From the NCBI GenBank assembly GCA_039930985.1, contig JBDTSV010000136.1, positions 1-9,789 on the forward strand: a DNA stretch of 9,789 bases, read 5' to 3'. Shown piece after piece: positions 1 to 6,531 of this stretch (position 1 is its first letter; each line of letters opens with the position of its first letter). The position numbers and the translations under genes were made by a program. Below the pieces are notes generated by a model that did no database searches, was not told the origin of the DNA, and saw only the letters and a list, made by a program, of their open reading frames with translations. This DNA is from CADEED01 sp039930985. Its GTDB lineage: Bacteria > Pseudomonadota > Gammaproteobacteria > Steroidobacterales > Steroidobacteraceae.

Positions 1-480
1 CAGGCGGCGGCAGAGAAGGCCGCCGTGGCCAGGCAAAATGAAGAACGCGCCGCCGCCGAGAAAAAGGCCCTCGAAAAGAAGCGTATCGACGACGCTGCCG
101 CTGCGAAAAAAGCCGCCGAAGAAAAAGCACGGCTGGCGCGTGAAGCGGAGTTGCGCCGCAGTCTCGAGGCCGAGGCGCGTGGCGCCGCCATTCGCAACAG
201 CGACGAGGCGGCGCGATGGCAAGCGCAGATCGTCGCGCGAATTGCACGTGCCTGGATCAAGCCACCCTCGGCACAGCCCGGCATCTCTTGTATTGTGTCG
301 GTCACCCAGGTTCCGGGCGGTGAGGTCACTGCCGTCCGCGTGAACAGTTGCAGCATCAACGATGCGGCGCTGCGTGAATCGGTGGAGGCCGCGGTATTGC
401 GCGCGTCGCCGCTTCCTGCGCCACCAGATCCGGCGCTATTCGAGCGTAATTTGGAGCTAACATTCGCACCCACGTCATGA
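1..480 (+). CDS. tolA: TolA, C-terminal part (5' end outside window)
   Basis: This is the 3' part of the gene for TolA, the inner-membrane protein that spans the periplasm and couples the TolQR proton-driven motor to TolB and Pal. The frame is open from base 1 and 159 residues are visible, so the membrane anchor lies upstream of the window. The first ~65 visible residues are an Ala/Lys/Glu/Arg-rich helix typical of the long TolA domain II. The rest (from about ARWQAQIVARIARAW) matches the globular TolA domain III that contacts TolB, Pal and, in other species, colicins and phage proteins. Domain III holds two cysteines (in SCIVSV and VNSCSIN) that could form a disulfide. The stop overlaps an in-frame ATG of the tolB reading frame (ATGA), as expected for a tol operon. 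Identification rests on domain composition plus the tolB-pal neighbours. Confidence 0.93.
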   Translation, partial: QAAAEKAAVARQNEERAAAEKKALEKKRIDDAAAAKKAAEEKARLAREAELRRSLEAEARGAAIRNSDEAARWQAQIVARIARAWIKPPSAQPGISCIVSVTQVPGGEVTAVRVNSCSINDAALRESVEAAVLRASPLPAPPDPALFERNLELTFAPTS

Positions 481-488
481 AGGAACGA

Positions 489-1787
489 ATGAGAAAACTG
501 AAGTTTTGCCTGGGTCTTGCCGCGCTGGTCGCGGCCGTTCCCGCGTTCGCGCAGCTGCGCCTCACCATCACCTCCGGCGTCACCGATCCGATCCCGATCG
601 CCGTGGTGCCGTTCGCGCGCGCAGTGCCCGCGGACGGCGGCCTCGACGTGGCGCAGGTCATCCAGCGCGACCTCGAGAGCAGCGGGCGTTTCAAGGGCAT
701 GGCCCGCACCGACATGGTATTCACGCCGACCACCGCCGCCGAAGTGGATGCGGCGGGCTGGAAACAGCAGCGCACCGACTACGTGGTAGTGGGTCGCGTG
801 TCAGCGCTGGCCGACGGGCAGATACGCATCGATGCCGAGCTGGTCAACGTGCTCACCGGCCAACGCATATTCGGACCCTATTTCATCGTTCAGCCCGCCA
901 ACCTGCGCAATGCCGCGCATCGCGTCGCCGACGCGCTGTATGAAAAGATCATCGGCGTGCGCGGTGCATTCGCGACGCGCATCGCCTACGTGTCGGTGGA
1001 TGGCAAGCCGCCGACGCAGCGCTATGAACTTTATGTGGCCGATTCCGATGGCGCGAACCGCACGCGCATCCTGGCGTCGCCACTGCCCATCATGTCGCCC
1101 GCCTGGTCGCCCGACGGCGAATGGCTGGCCTACGTGTCGTTCGAGCGGCGCGTTTCGGCGATCTTCGTGCAGCACCGGCGCAGTGGCAAGAAGACCATGG
1201 TCTCGGCGCGTGCCGGCATCAATGGCGCGCCCACCTATTCTCCGGACGGCAAGAAGCTGGCGCTTACGCTGTCGGGCAGCAATGGCAATCTCGATATCTA
1301 TCTACTGGAACTCGCCTCGGGCCAGCTCACGAGGCTCACCGATGATCCGGGCATCGACACGGAAGCGGTGTTCACGCCCGACGGCTCGGGCGTGTATTTC
1401 ACCTCCGACCGCTCCGGTAACCCGCAGATCTACCGGTTGACCATCGGCAGCACGGAACGCCCCAAGCGCGTCACGTTTACCGGCGGTTACAATGCGCGCC
1501 CGCGAATCTCGCCCGATGGCAAACAGCTCGCGCTGCTCACGCTCGACAATGGCGCGTACCGCATCGCCCTGCAGGACCTGACGAACGGCACGGTAACGGT
1601 GCTGTCGAAGGGCCGGCAGGAAGAATCTCCGAGCTTCGCGCCCAATGGCGCGATGCTGATTTTCGCCGGCCGCGAGCGCGGCCAGGGCGTGCTGCAGACG
1701 GTGTCCGTCGACGGCCAGACTTCGGCGCGGCTCGATGCCGATGCCGGTGAAGTGCGCGAACCCGTTTGGGGACCATTCTTACCATGA
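489..1787 (+). CDS. tolB: TolB, periplasmic beta-propeller of the Tol-Pal system
   Basis: TolB is the soluble periplasmic partner that binds Pal through its beta-propeller and TolA through its mature N-terminus, helping outer-membrane constriction at division. From the ATG at 489 the product is 432 residues, close to the ~430 usual for the family. Residues 1-21 form a clean Sec signal peptide ending AVPAFA, with cleavage before QLRLTI. The N-terminal alpha/beta domain follows, up to about residue 155. The propeller then shows repeated S/T-P-D-G blade motifs: SPAWSPDGEWLAYVS, APTYSPDGKKLAL, EAVFTPDGSGVYFTS, RPRISPDGKQLALL and SPSFAPNGAMLIF. An in-frame ATG at 477 overlaps the tolA stop and would add only MKER. 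The 489 start is preferred because AAGGA at 480-484 precedes it and the signal peptide is better formed. A 28-base gap separates it from pal. Confidence 0.96.
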   Translation: MRKLKFCLGLAALVAAVPAFAQLRLTITSGVTDPIPIAVVPFARAVPADGGLDVAQVIQRDLESSGRFKGMARTDMVFTPTTAAEVDAAGWKQQRTDYVVVGRVSALADGQIRIDAELVNVLTGQRIFGPYFIVQPANLRNAAHRVADALYEKIIGVRGAFATRIAYVSVDGKPPTQRYELYVADSDGANRTRILASPLPIMSPAWSPDGEWLAYVSFERRVSAIFVQHRRSGKKTMVSARAGINGAPTYSPDGKKLALTLSGSNGNLDIYLLELASGQLTRLTDDPGIDTEAVFTPDGSGVYFTSDRSGNPQIYRLTIGSTERPKRVTFTGGYNARPRISPDGKQLALLTLDNGAYRIALQDLTNGTVTVLSKGRQEESPSFAPNGAMLIFAGRERGQGVLQTVSVDGQTSARLDADAGEVREPVWGPFLP

Positions 1788-1815
1788 CCTTTTTGCCAGG
1801 ACGACAGGTGTGCAA

Positions 1816-2334
1816 ATGAAAAATCTCGCTTTGATTTCGGTTCTTCTCGCTTCCTTCACGCTGATCGGCGGTTGCAAGTCGAAGCCGCCAGAAGCGCCGC
1901 CGGCGCCGGCGCCGGCATCCACCGCCGACACCAGTGGGGTCGACAATGCGGGCGCCACGGCCGGTGACACGGACGCAACCATGGGACCATCGGGCGAGCT
2001 GCTGTCCAAGCGCGTCGTCTATTTCGATTTCGACCGCGCCGACATTCGCGCCGATTCGCAGACCGTAGTGGCGGCGCATGCCGCCTATCTTTCGAAGAAC
2101 CCGGGCCAGAAGGTGCGCCTCGAAGGCCACGCCGACGAGCGCGGATCGCGTGAATACAACATCGGCCTCGGCGAGCGCCGCGGACAAGCGGTGCGACGCG
2201 CGCTGGCGCTGTCGGGGGTGACCGAGGCGCAGCTGTCGACCGTGAGCTACGGCGAAGAGCGTCCGGCGGCCGCCGGCAGCGATGAGCAGGCCTACGCGCT
2301 CAATCGCCGGGTCGAGATCGTTTACCTCAAGTGA
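1816..2334 (+). CDS. pal: Pal, peptidoglycan-associated outer-membrane lipoprotein
   Basis: Pal anchors the outer membrane to peptidoglycan and is the terminal partner of the Tol machine. The 172-residue product is almost the same length as E. coli Pal. A lipoprotein signal ends in the lipobox LIGGC, so Cys20 is the likely lipidated residue. A flexible Pro/Ala/Thr linker (about 22-58) follows, encoded partly by a GCGCCG-like hexamer run at about 1894-1917. The OmpA-like peptidoglycan-binding domain (about 66-172) has the family signature GHADERGSREYNIGLGERR, with Asp107 and the Arg121-Arg122 pair expected to contact diaminopimelate. The frame is open upstream to 1735, inside tolB, but the ATG at 1816 is chosen because it alone gives a lipoprotein signal and is preceded by AGGTG at 1806-1810. 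Confidence 0.96.
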   Translation: MKNLALISVLLASFTLIGGCKSKPPEAPPAPAPASTADTSGVDNAGATAGDTDATMGPSGELLSKRVVYFDFDRADIRADSQTVVAAHAAYLSKNPGQKVRLEGHADERGSREYNIGLGERRGQAVRRALALSGVTEAQLSTVSYGEERPAAAGSDEQAYALNRRVEIVYLK

Positions 2335-2342
2335 GAATCACG

Positions 2343-3080
2343 ATGCAACGCTGGCTGGTCGTAGGTCTGGCAACTTTGGCGGTCGGATGCGCCACCGCGC
2401 CCGAAGACGATCCGGTATACATCCGCATGAACGATCTCGACGCGCGTGTGCAGCGCATTGAGCGCGTGCTGACCAATCAGAGCCTGCTCGAGCTGGCGCA
2501 GCGCATCGACGCGCTGCAGGCCGACCTGCGCACCATGCGTGGTGAGGTGGAGCTGTTGCAGAACCAGACCGAGGGCGGCAAGAACCAGTCGCGCAATCTC
2601 TATAGCGACCTGGAGAAGCGGCTCGCGGCCCTGGAAACGCTCGGTGGCGTGGGCGGCGGTGCGGTGCAAGGTGGCGCCGCGGTGGCCCCGGCCCTGGGCG
2701 GTTCCGCACAGGCGACCTACGACGCCGCCATGGCGGCGCTGCGCACCGGCAACTATGACAGGGCGATTGTCACGTTCCGCGAGGTGGTCACTAACTACCC
2801 GACCGGCGACCTGGCGAGCAATGCGCAGTTCTGGATCGGCGAGAGCTACTACACCAGGGGCGATCTCGAAAGCGCCATCACCGCCTACCGCAAGGTGCTG
2901 TCCGACTGGCCAGAGTCGCGCAAGGCGCCGGATGCGCTGGTGAAGCTCGGATTCTCGCTGTCGGATCTCAAGAGAACCGCAGAGGCGCGCAACACGCTCG
3001 AAGACGTGGTGCGCAAATATCCGGGGACCAGTGCGGCACAGCTCGCGGCGGACCGCCTCAAGCGTCTGCCGGGTAGATGA
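2343..3080 (+). CDS. cpoB: CpoB (YbgF), Tol-Pal accessory protein with coiled coil and TPRs
   Basis: CpoB coordinates Tol-driven outer-membrane constriction with septal peptidoglycan synthesis by PBP1B in E. coli. The 245-residue product has the family layout: a signal peptide, a predicted coiled coil (about 28-100), a Gly/Ala-rich linker (about 101-120) and three tetratricopeptide-type repeats. The repeats start near YDAAMAALRTGNYDRAI, AQFWIGESYYTRGDLESAI and DALVKLGFSLSDLKRTAEA. A GTG at 2331 overlaps the pal stop, but the ATG at 2343 is favoured because the SD-like AAGTGAG lies seven bases upstream and the signal is then compact. That signal ends LAVGC, a plausible lipobox with Cys16 as +1, so the protein may be membrane-anchored rather than freely periplasmic as in E. 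coli. The stop overlaps the queE start (ATGA). Confidence 0.93.
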   Translation: MQRWLVVGLATLAVGCATAPEDDPVYIRMNDLDARVQRIERVLTNQSLLELAQRIDALQADLRTMRGEVELLQNQTEGGKNQSRNLYSDLEKRLAALETLGGVGGGAVQGGAAVAPALGGSAQATYDAAMAALRTGNYDRAIVTFREVVTNYPTGDLASNAQFWIGESYYTRGDLESAITAYRKVLSDWPESRKAPDALVKLGFSLSDLKRTAEARNTLEDVVRKYPGTSAAQLAADRLKRLPGR

Positions 3081-3769
3081 ACCCGGAAGCGACTGGACTC
3101 GAGCCAGGCGGCGAGCGCCGCCTGAAGATCACCGAGATCTTTTTTTCCCTGCAGGGCGAAGCCGACACCGTGGGGCATCCCACGGTGTTCGTGCGCCTGA
3201 CCGGCTGCCCGCTGCGCTGCCAGTTCTGCGACACGGCCTATGCCTTTCATGGCGGTGAGTGGCGCAGCGTCGGTGACGTTCTGACTCGGGTCGATGAATT
3301 GAGTGTCCGCGACCTGGCACCGGGTTACGTGTGCGTCACGGGCGGCGAGCCGCTGGCGCAGAAAAACTGTCTCACGCTCCTCAGCAGTCTGTGCGACGCC
3401 AACTATCGCGTCTCGCTCGAAACCAGTGGCGCCATGCCTCTGGCCGGGGTCGATGCGCGCGTCATCCGCGTGGTGGACGTGAAGACGCCCGGCTCGGGCG
3501 AGGAGCGGCGCAATCGTTACGACGACCTGCGCCTGCTGCGACCCGAAGAACAGATCAAGTTCGTGATCTGCGATCGCGCCGACTACGAATGGAGCCGCGA
3601 GCAGGTGGCGTCACGCGGACTGAACGCGCGCTGCCAGGTCCTGTTTTCACCCAGCGCCGAACAGTTGCCGGCGCGCGAGCTGGCCGACTGGATCCTCGCC
3701 GACCGCTTGGCCGTGCGTTTCCAGATGCAATTGCACAAGGTGCTCTGGGGCAACGTTCCCGGAAAATGA
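3077..3769 (+). CDS. queE: QueE, 7-carboxy-7-deazaguanine synthase
   Basis: QueE is a radical-SAM enzyme that contracts the ring of 6-carboxy-5,6,7,8-tetrahydropterin to 7-carboxy-7-deazaguanine, the second committed step toward preQ0 and queuosine. The 230-residue product has the characteristic FSLQGEADTVGHPTVFVRL segment and the iron-sulfur cluster motif CPLRCQFC (Cys44, Cys48, Cys51; C-x3-C-x2-C). The SAM-contacting VTGGEPLAQ segment lies near residues 90-98. The C-terminal segment FQMQLHKVLWG is also typical. The ATG at 3077 overlaps the cpoB stop, implying translational coupling to the tol-pal operon; it gives ~16 residues before the conserved core, which is acceptable for the family. 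A run of seven T at 3140-3146 lies inside the gene and does not break the frame. queC follows after 13 bases. Confidence 0.95.
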   Translation: MNPEATGLEPGGERRLKITEIFFSLQGEADTVGHPTVFVRLTGCPLRCQFCDTAYAFHGGEWRSVGDVLTRVDELSVRDLAPGYVCVTGGEPLAQKNCLTLLSSLCDANYRVSLETSGAMPLAGVDARVIRVVDVKTPGSGEERRNRYDDLRLLRPEEQIKFVICDRADYEWSREQVASRGLNARCQVLFSPSAEQLPARELADWILADRLAVRFQMQLHKVLWGNVPGK

Positions 3770-3782
3770 ACGGGCAAAATAC

Positions 3783-4457
3783 ATGACGCGTGCCGTGGTG
3801 CTGTTGTCTGGTGGGCTCGATTCGGCCACCGTGCTTGCCATGGCCCGTGAGGCTGGCCTTGAGTGCTACGCGTTGTCGGTGTCCTACGGGCAGCGGCACC
3901 AGGCGGAGCTCAATGCGGCGGCACGCATCGCCCACACGCTGGCTGCGCACGAACATCGCATCATGCACGTGGACCTCGCGCGCATCGGCGGCTCGGCGCT
4001 GACCGACAAATCCATCGATGTGCCGCTCGAGCGCGGCGAGGGCATTCCGGTCACCTATGTTCCGGCGCGCAACACCATCATGCTGTCGCTGGCACTGGCC
4101 TGGGCTGAAGTCATCGGCGCCACCGAGATTCACATCGGCGTCAATGCGGTGGACTACTCGGGCTATCCGGACTGCCGGCCGGAGTTCGTGGCGGCTTTCG
4201 AGCAGCTCGCGAAGCTCGCCACCAAGGCCGGCGTCGAAGGCCGGTCGCTGGCCGTGCGCGCACCGTTGATCGACCTCTGCAAGGCGCAAATCGTGCGCGA
4301 AGGGGTACGTCTCGGGGTGGACTATTCGCTCACCGTCTCCTGCTACCAGGCGGACGACGCGGGACGCGCCTGTGGTCGCTGCGACTCGTGCCAATTACGC
4401 CGCGAAGGCTTTGTTTCCGCTGGGATTTCCGATCCCACGCGCTACGCCCAAGGTTGA
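3783..4457 (+). CDS. queC: QueC, 7-cyano-7-deazaguanine (preQ0) synthase
   Basis: QueC converts 7-carboxy-7-deazaguanine to preQ0 using ATP and ammonia, directly following the QueE step. The 224-residue product carries the PP-loop ATP-binding motif LLSGGLDSATVLA near the N-terminus (SGGLDS at 9-14). The C-terminal zinc site CYQADDAGRACGRCDSC has Cys187, Cys197, Cys200 and Cys203 as the expected ligands. The conserved YVPARNTIMLSLALAWAE and NAVDYSGYPDCRPEF segments are both present. There is no strong Shine-Dalgarno sequence before the ATG, so translation is probably coupled to queE. preQ0 is then reduced by QueF and inserted into tRNA by Tgt, neither of which is in this window. No terminator is evident between this gene and the tRNA that follows. 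Confidence 0.96.
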   Translation: MTRAVVLLSGGLDSATVLAMAREAGLECYALSVSYGQRHQAELNAAARIAHTLAAHEHRIMHVDLARIGGSALTDKSIDVPLERGEGIPVTYVPARNTIMLSLALAWAEVIGATEIHIGVNAVDYSGYPDCRPEFVAAFEQLAKLATKAGVEGRSLAVRAPLIDLCKAQIVREGVRLGVDYSLTVSCYQADDAGRACGRCDSCQLRREGFVSAGISDPTRYAQG

Positions 4458-4469
4458 TCGCAGATCGTG

Positions 4470-4475
4470 TAAACT
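4470..4475 (+). promoter_or_regulatory. Possible -10 element for tRNA-Lys
   Basis: TAAACT lies about 20 bases before the tRNA and is followed by a GC-only stretch (GCGCCGCCCC), resembling the GC-rich discriminators of stable-RNA promoters. I do not see a -35 box at the usual distance: TTGATC at 4454-4459 is too close. The tRNA may therefore also rely on read-through from queC. Low confidence. Confidence 0.25.
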
Positions 4476-4493
4476 GCGCCGCCCCAAAAATGC

Positions 4494-4569
4494 GGGTCGG
4501 TAGCTCAGTTGGTAGAGCAGCGCCCTTTTAAGGCGTTAGTCGTGGGTTCGAGTCCCACCCGACCCACCA
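4494..4569 (+). tRNA. tRNA-Lys (anticodon UUU)
   Basis: The 76-base sequence folds into a complete cloverleaf. The acceptor stem is GGGTCGG paired with CCGACCC, the D arm is GCTC...GAGC, and the anticodon stem is GCGCC/GGCGT. The anticodon loop CTTTTAA gives TTT at the anticodon, the T arm is GTGGG-TTCGAGT-CCCAC, and the discriminator is A. The 3' CCA is encoded. The anticodon reads lysine AAA (and AAG by wobble). Its position directly after queC matches the arrangement in Pseudomonas, where this gene is a known integration target for genomic islands. Confidence 0.97.
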
Positions 4570-4612
4570 GATTCCGGCAGTGAGCGCGTGGACCGGGGAT
4601 GCGCGCCGGTAG

Positions 4613-4625
4613 CTAGGCTGCCTAG
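4613..4625. repeat. Short perfect inverted repeat in convergent gap
   Basis: CTAGGC and GCCTAG flank a single T, and the palindrome covers the response-regulator stop codon (TAG, complement of 4622-4624). It sits in the 52-base gap between the tRNA and the convergent response regulator, where a bidirectional terminator would be expected. However, the stem is only five usable pairs around a three-base loop and no T tract follows on either strand, so a terminator role is weakly supported. Confidence 0.25.
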
Positions 4626-5251
4626 ATTATCTTCAGCGTAATCGCTTTCAGCACGGCCTGCGTGCGGTCACGCGCATCGAGCTTGGCGAGGATCTCGGAG
4701 ACATAGTTCTTCACGGTCCCTTCGGCCAGAAACACGCTGCGCGCAATTTCCTTGTTGGAATAGCCTCCCGCCAGCAACCGCAGGATGGCGACCTCGCGTT
4801 CCGTGAAGTTGGCCGAAGGCGCCGAGGTTTCGTGATACGCGAAGCGCGCGCGCACGGGGTCGGTAGCCACCGGCTGCAGCAGCGATTCGCCGCGCTGTAC
4901 GTTGACGATGCTGTCGCGCAGATCCTCGGGCGCGGCATCCTTGAGCAGGAAGCCCTGCGCGCCCGCCTGTACGGCTTCCAGCAACACTTCGCTGTCGTCG
5001 AACGTGGTGAGCAGGATCAGCGGCGTGCGGTCGCCGCGCCCGCGCAACTCACGCAAAGCCTCGATGCCGGTCAGCTTCGGCATGCGCACATCGGAGACGA
5101 TCACGTCCACGGGCGTTTGCGCGAGTTTGTCGAGGAGCTCACGGCCGTCGGCCGCCTCGAGGGCGATCTCGATGCCCAACCCGCGCAGCACTAGCTTGAG
5201 GCCTTCGCGCACCAACGCCTGATCATCAGCGAGGGCAATCCTGGTGCTCAC
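4622..5251 (-). CDS. NarL/FixJ-family response regulator
   Basis: This is a DNA-binding response regulator, presumed to be phosphorylated by the kinase encoded just upstream. From the GTG at 5251 the product is 209 residues, normal for the family. The receiver domain (about 3-120) has the acidic pair Asp9-Asp10, the phospho-acceptor Asp54 in VIVSDVRMPKLTG, Thr82 and Lys104 (LLKDAAP). The LuxR-type helix-turn-helix (about 148-205) shows the signature FTEREVAILRLLAGGYSNKEIA followed by EGTVKNYVSEILAKL. The frame is open further upstream to 5482, inside the kinase gene, but residues encoded there are Arg/Ser-rich shadow sequence. The GTG puts the receiver beta-strand TRIALADD at the correct distance from the N-terminus, one base after the kinase stop. 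The regulon cannot be read from the sequence; the divergent operon at 6532 is the nearest candidate. Confidence 0.92.
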   Translation of the reverse strand: MSTRIALADDQALVREGLKLVLRGLGIEIALEAADGRELLDKLAQTPVDVIVSDVRMPKLTGIEALRELRGRGDRTPLILLTTFDDSEVLLEAVQAGAQGFLLKDAAPEDLRDSIVNVQRGESLLQPVATDPVRARFAYHETSAPSANFTEREVAILRLLAGGYSNKEIARSVFLAEGTVKNYVSEILAKLDARDRTQAVLKAITLKII

Positions 5252-5252
5252 C

Positions 5253-6410
5253 TCAGGCCTGCAACGGCAATTGGACATCCAGCGCGACGCCACCCTGCGC
5301 GGCGCGCGAGATTTCGAGCCGCGCCGAGATCTGTGCCAGGCGCTCACGCATGCCCGTGAGTCCAAAGCCCTCCTCGAGTGGCAGTTCGACGTGGCCATCG
5401 TCGCGCACGCGCAAGTGAATCTGCGCGCCGGCGCGCGAAAGCTCGATCCAGACATTGCGCGCGTCGGCGTGGCGGATCGCATTGGTCAACGCCTCCTGAA
5501 CCACGCGTAACAGAGTCTCGGCGTGCGCGACGCAGGCCACGCGCGCGTCGTCATTCATCAGCAGGTGAATCCGGGGCGGCGCCGGAAAGGGCGCGATCAA
5601 TTGCGTCAGCGCGGCGCGGACGTCCAGGCCATCGTGCTGACGGATCTGCGCCACCACGCCGCGGATGTCGGCAAGCAGTTCGGTAGCAAGCTGTGCCGCC
5701 GTATCGACATTGGGCGCGTTGGCTTCGCGCTGCAGGGCCGTGAGGTTCAGTTTGAGCGCTGTGAGCTTGTGTCCGGCGACATCGTGCAGCTCACGCGCCA
5801 GGTGCAGGCGCTCGTGATCGCGCGCACTCTCCTCGAGCAGCGAACGTGTCGCCAACAAATGGGCGTTGGTTTGTCGCAGCTGATCTGCCGTGTTTTCGGC
5901 GCGACGCGCGTACATTGCCGTGACCATGGCGAACAGCTGGAAACCGCCGTACGCGACGAGCAGGCGCCAGGCGGCGCGCAGGTCCCACACTTCGGCGGCG
6001 ATGAACCAGAGCCCAACATTCAGGACGATGGCCACCACCGCAAGCCGCACCGCACCCAGTACAAAGGCGCAATCCGCCACGAAAATGATGGTCAGGATCG
6101 GTGACACGGAGGCCGGCGACCAGAAAAGACAGGTGAGCAGCGCCAACACGCCCTCCAGCGCGAGCAGCATCCACAGGCCCGCGTTTTCCCTGCCCGACGC
6201 ACCCCGCAACTGCTTGAACACGAACACCGCGAGGAAGCCGGTCATGCAGGCGAAGGCTTCGGCGCGAGTCCTGGCGAGATTGTGAGGCGGTGCATCGAGG
6301 AGCAGCACCAGCACTGTGAGCCAGGTGATATAGGCGGCAATGTTCAGGCCGCTGAGCAGCTCCCGAGGCTCTTTTCGCAGGGTCGTCATGGTTGAAGCTT
6401 CGCCGCTCAT
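5253..6410 (-). CDS. Membrane sensor histidine kinase, HisKA_3 (DesK/NarX-like) type
   Basis: The product is a sensor kinase of 385 residues from the ATG at 6410. The N-terminal half has about six hydrophobic membrane helices (roughly 21-38, 52-66, 79-96, 104-118, 119-138 and 148-166) with short connecting loops and no extracytoplasmic sensor domain, so the stimulus is probably sensed in or at the membrane, as in DesK-like kinases. A linker helix leads to the dimerisation box HLARELHDVAGHKLTALKLNL with phospho-acceptor His209. The HATPase_c domain has an N box (QEALTNAIRH, Asn310) and a G2-type segment GFGLTGMRERL. The G1 box reads RDDGHVEL rather than the usual DxGxG, a mild departure. A later ATG at 6389 lacks a ribosome site; the ATG at 6410 has an AGGT a few bases upstream (minus strand). 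An open-frame extension to 6518 lies in the intergenic region and is probably not coding. Confidence 0.9.
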   Translation of the reverse strand: MSGEASTMTTLRKEPRELLSGLNIAAYITWLTVLVLLLDAPPHNLARTRAEAFACMTGFLAVFVFKQLRGASGRENAGLWMLLALEGVLALLTCLFWSPASVSPILTIIFVADCAFVLGAVRLAVVAIVLNVGLWFIAAEVWDLRAAWRLLVAYGGFQLFAMVTAMYARRAENTADQLRQTNAHLLATRSLLEESARDHERLHLARELHDVAGHKLTALKLNLTALQREANAPNVDTAAQLATELLADIRGVVAQIRQHDGLDVRAALTQLIAPFPAPPRIHLLMNDDARVACVAHAETLLRVVQEALTNAIRHADARNVWIELSRAGAQIHLRVRDDGHVELPLEEGFGLTGMRERLAQISARLEISRAAQGGVALDVQLPLQA

Positions 6411-6473
6411 CGACCTACCCACAAGCGATGCACCGCAGGAAGTGACTTTCGGCACCCCCTCCGGGTGACCAAT

Positions 6474-6483
6474 GGCAGCTGCC
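6474..6483. promoter_or_regulatory. Perfect 10-bp palindrome, candidate operator
   Basis: GGCAGCTGCC is fully self-complementary and lies 49 bases upstream of the DUF2141 start, inside the divergent spacer. A dimeric LuxR-type regulator could bind such a site, but short GC palindromes are frequent in GC-rich DNA, so this is positional inference. Confidence 0.25.
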
Positions 6484-6520
6484 GGCCAGGCATGGCGCCT
6501 CCAAACTGCGGCCATCAATC

Positions 6521-6526
6521 AGGAGG
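6521..6526 (+). promoter_or_regulatory. Consensus Shine-Dalgarno site AGGAGG
   Basis: AGGAGG lies five bases before the ATG at 6532 and fixes that start over the upstream in-frame ATG at 6472, which would place non-signal sequence before the leader. It is the strongest ribosome-binding site in the window and suggests the DUF2141 protein is well expressed relative to the genes after it. Confidence 0.8.
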
Positions 6527-6531
6527 CTTCG

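Larger units (their letters stand above)
6411..6531. promoter_or_regulatory. Divergent intergenic region with palindromes
   Basis: This 121-base spacer separates the kinase start (minus) from the DUF2141 start (plus) and must hold the promoters for both units. I found no convincing sigma70 -35/-10 pair on either strand. Two symmetrical elements are visible: CACCC (6453-6457) facing GGGTG (6463-6467), and the perfect palindrome GGCAGCTGCC (6474-6483). A GTGAC pair occurs at 6442 and 6466 as a direct repeat. These are candidate operator halves only. Confidence 0.4.

Noticed and set aside
1894..1917. GCGCCG-like hexamer run in pal as a regulatory repeat
   Set aside because: It encodes the ordinary Pro/Ala linker of Pal and is in frame; it could vary in length but needs no other explanation.
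1537..2187. 216-codon minus-strand open frame across the tolB-pal junction
   Set aside because: It covers the tolB and pal coding regions and encodes low-complexity Arg-rich sequence, a typical shadow of high-GC genes.
3140..3146. Run of seven T in queE as a terminator or frameshift site
   Set aside because: No GC hairpin precedes it and the frame is intact across it with conserved family residues on both sides.
3555..4394. 279-codon minus-strand open frame opposite queE/queC
   Set aside because: It lies wholly opposite two well-supported genes, its translation is rich in Arg/His/Ala without recognisable domains, and long antisense frames are expected in GC-rich coding DNA.
5252..5482. N-terminal extension of the response regulator to 5482
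   Set aside because: The extra residues overlap the kinase gene, are Arg/Ser/Cys-rich and precede the normal start of a receiver domain; GTG at 5251 is the natural start.
5523..6104. 193-codon plus-strand open frame opposite the histidine kinase
   Set aside because: The kinase H, N and G boxes are on the minus strand through this segment; the plus-strand frame shows no domain.
6411..6518. N-terminal extension of the kinase to 6518
   Set aside because: The added 36 residues have no membrane or domain character and would occupy the whole divergent spacer, leaving no room for promoters.
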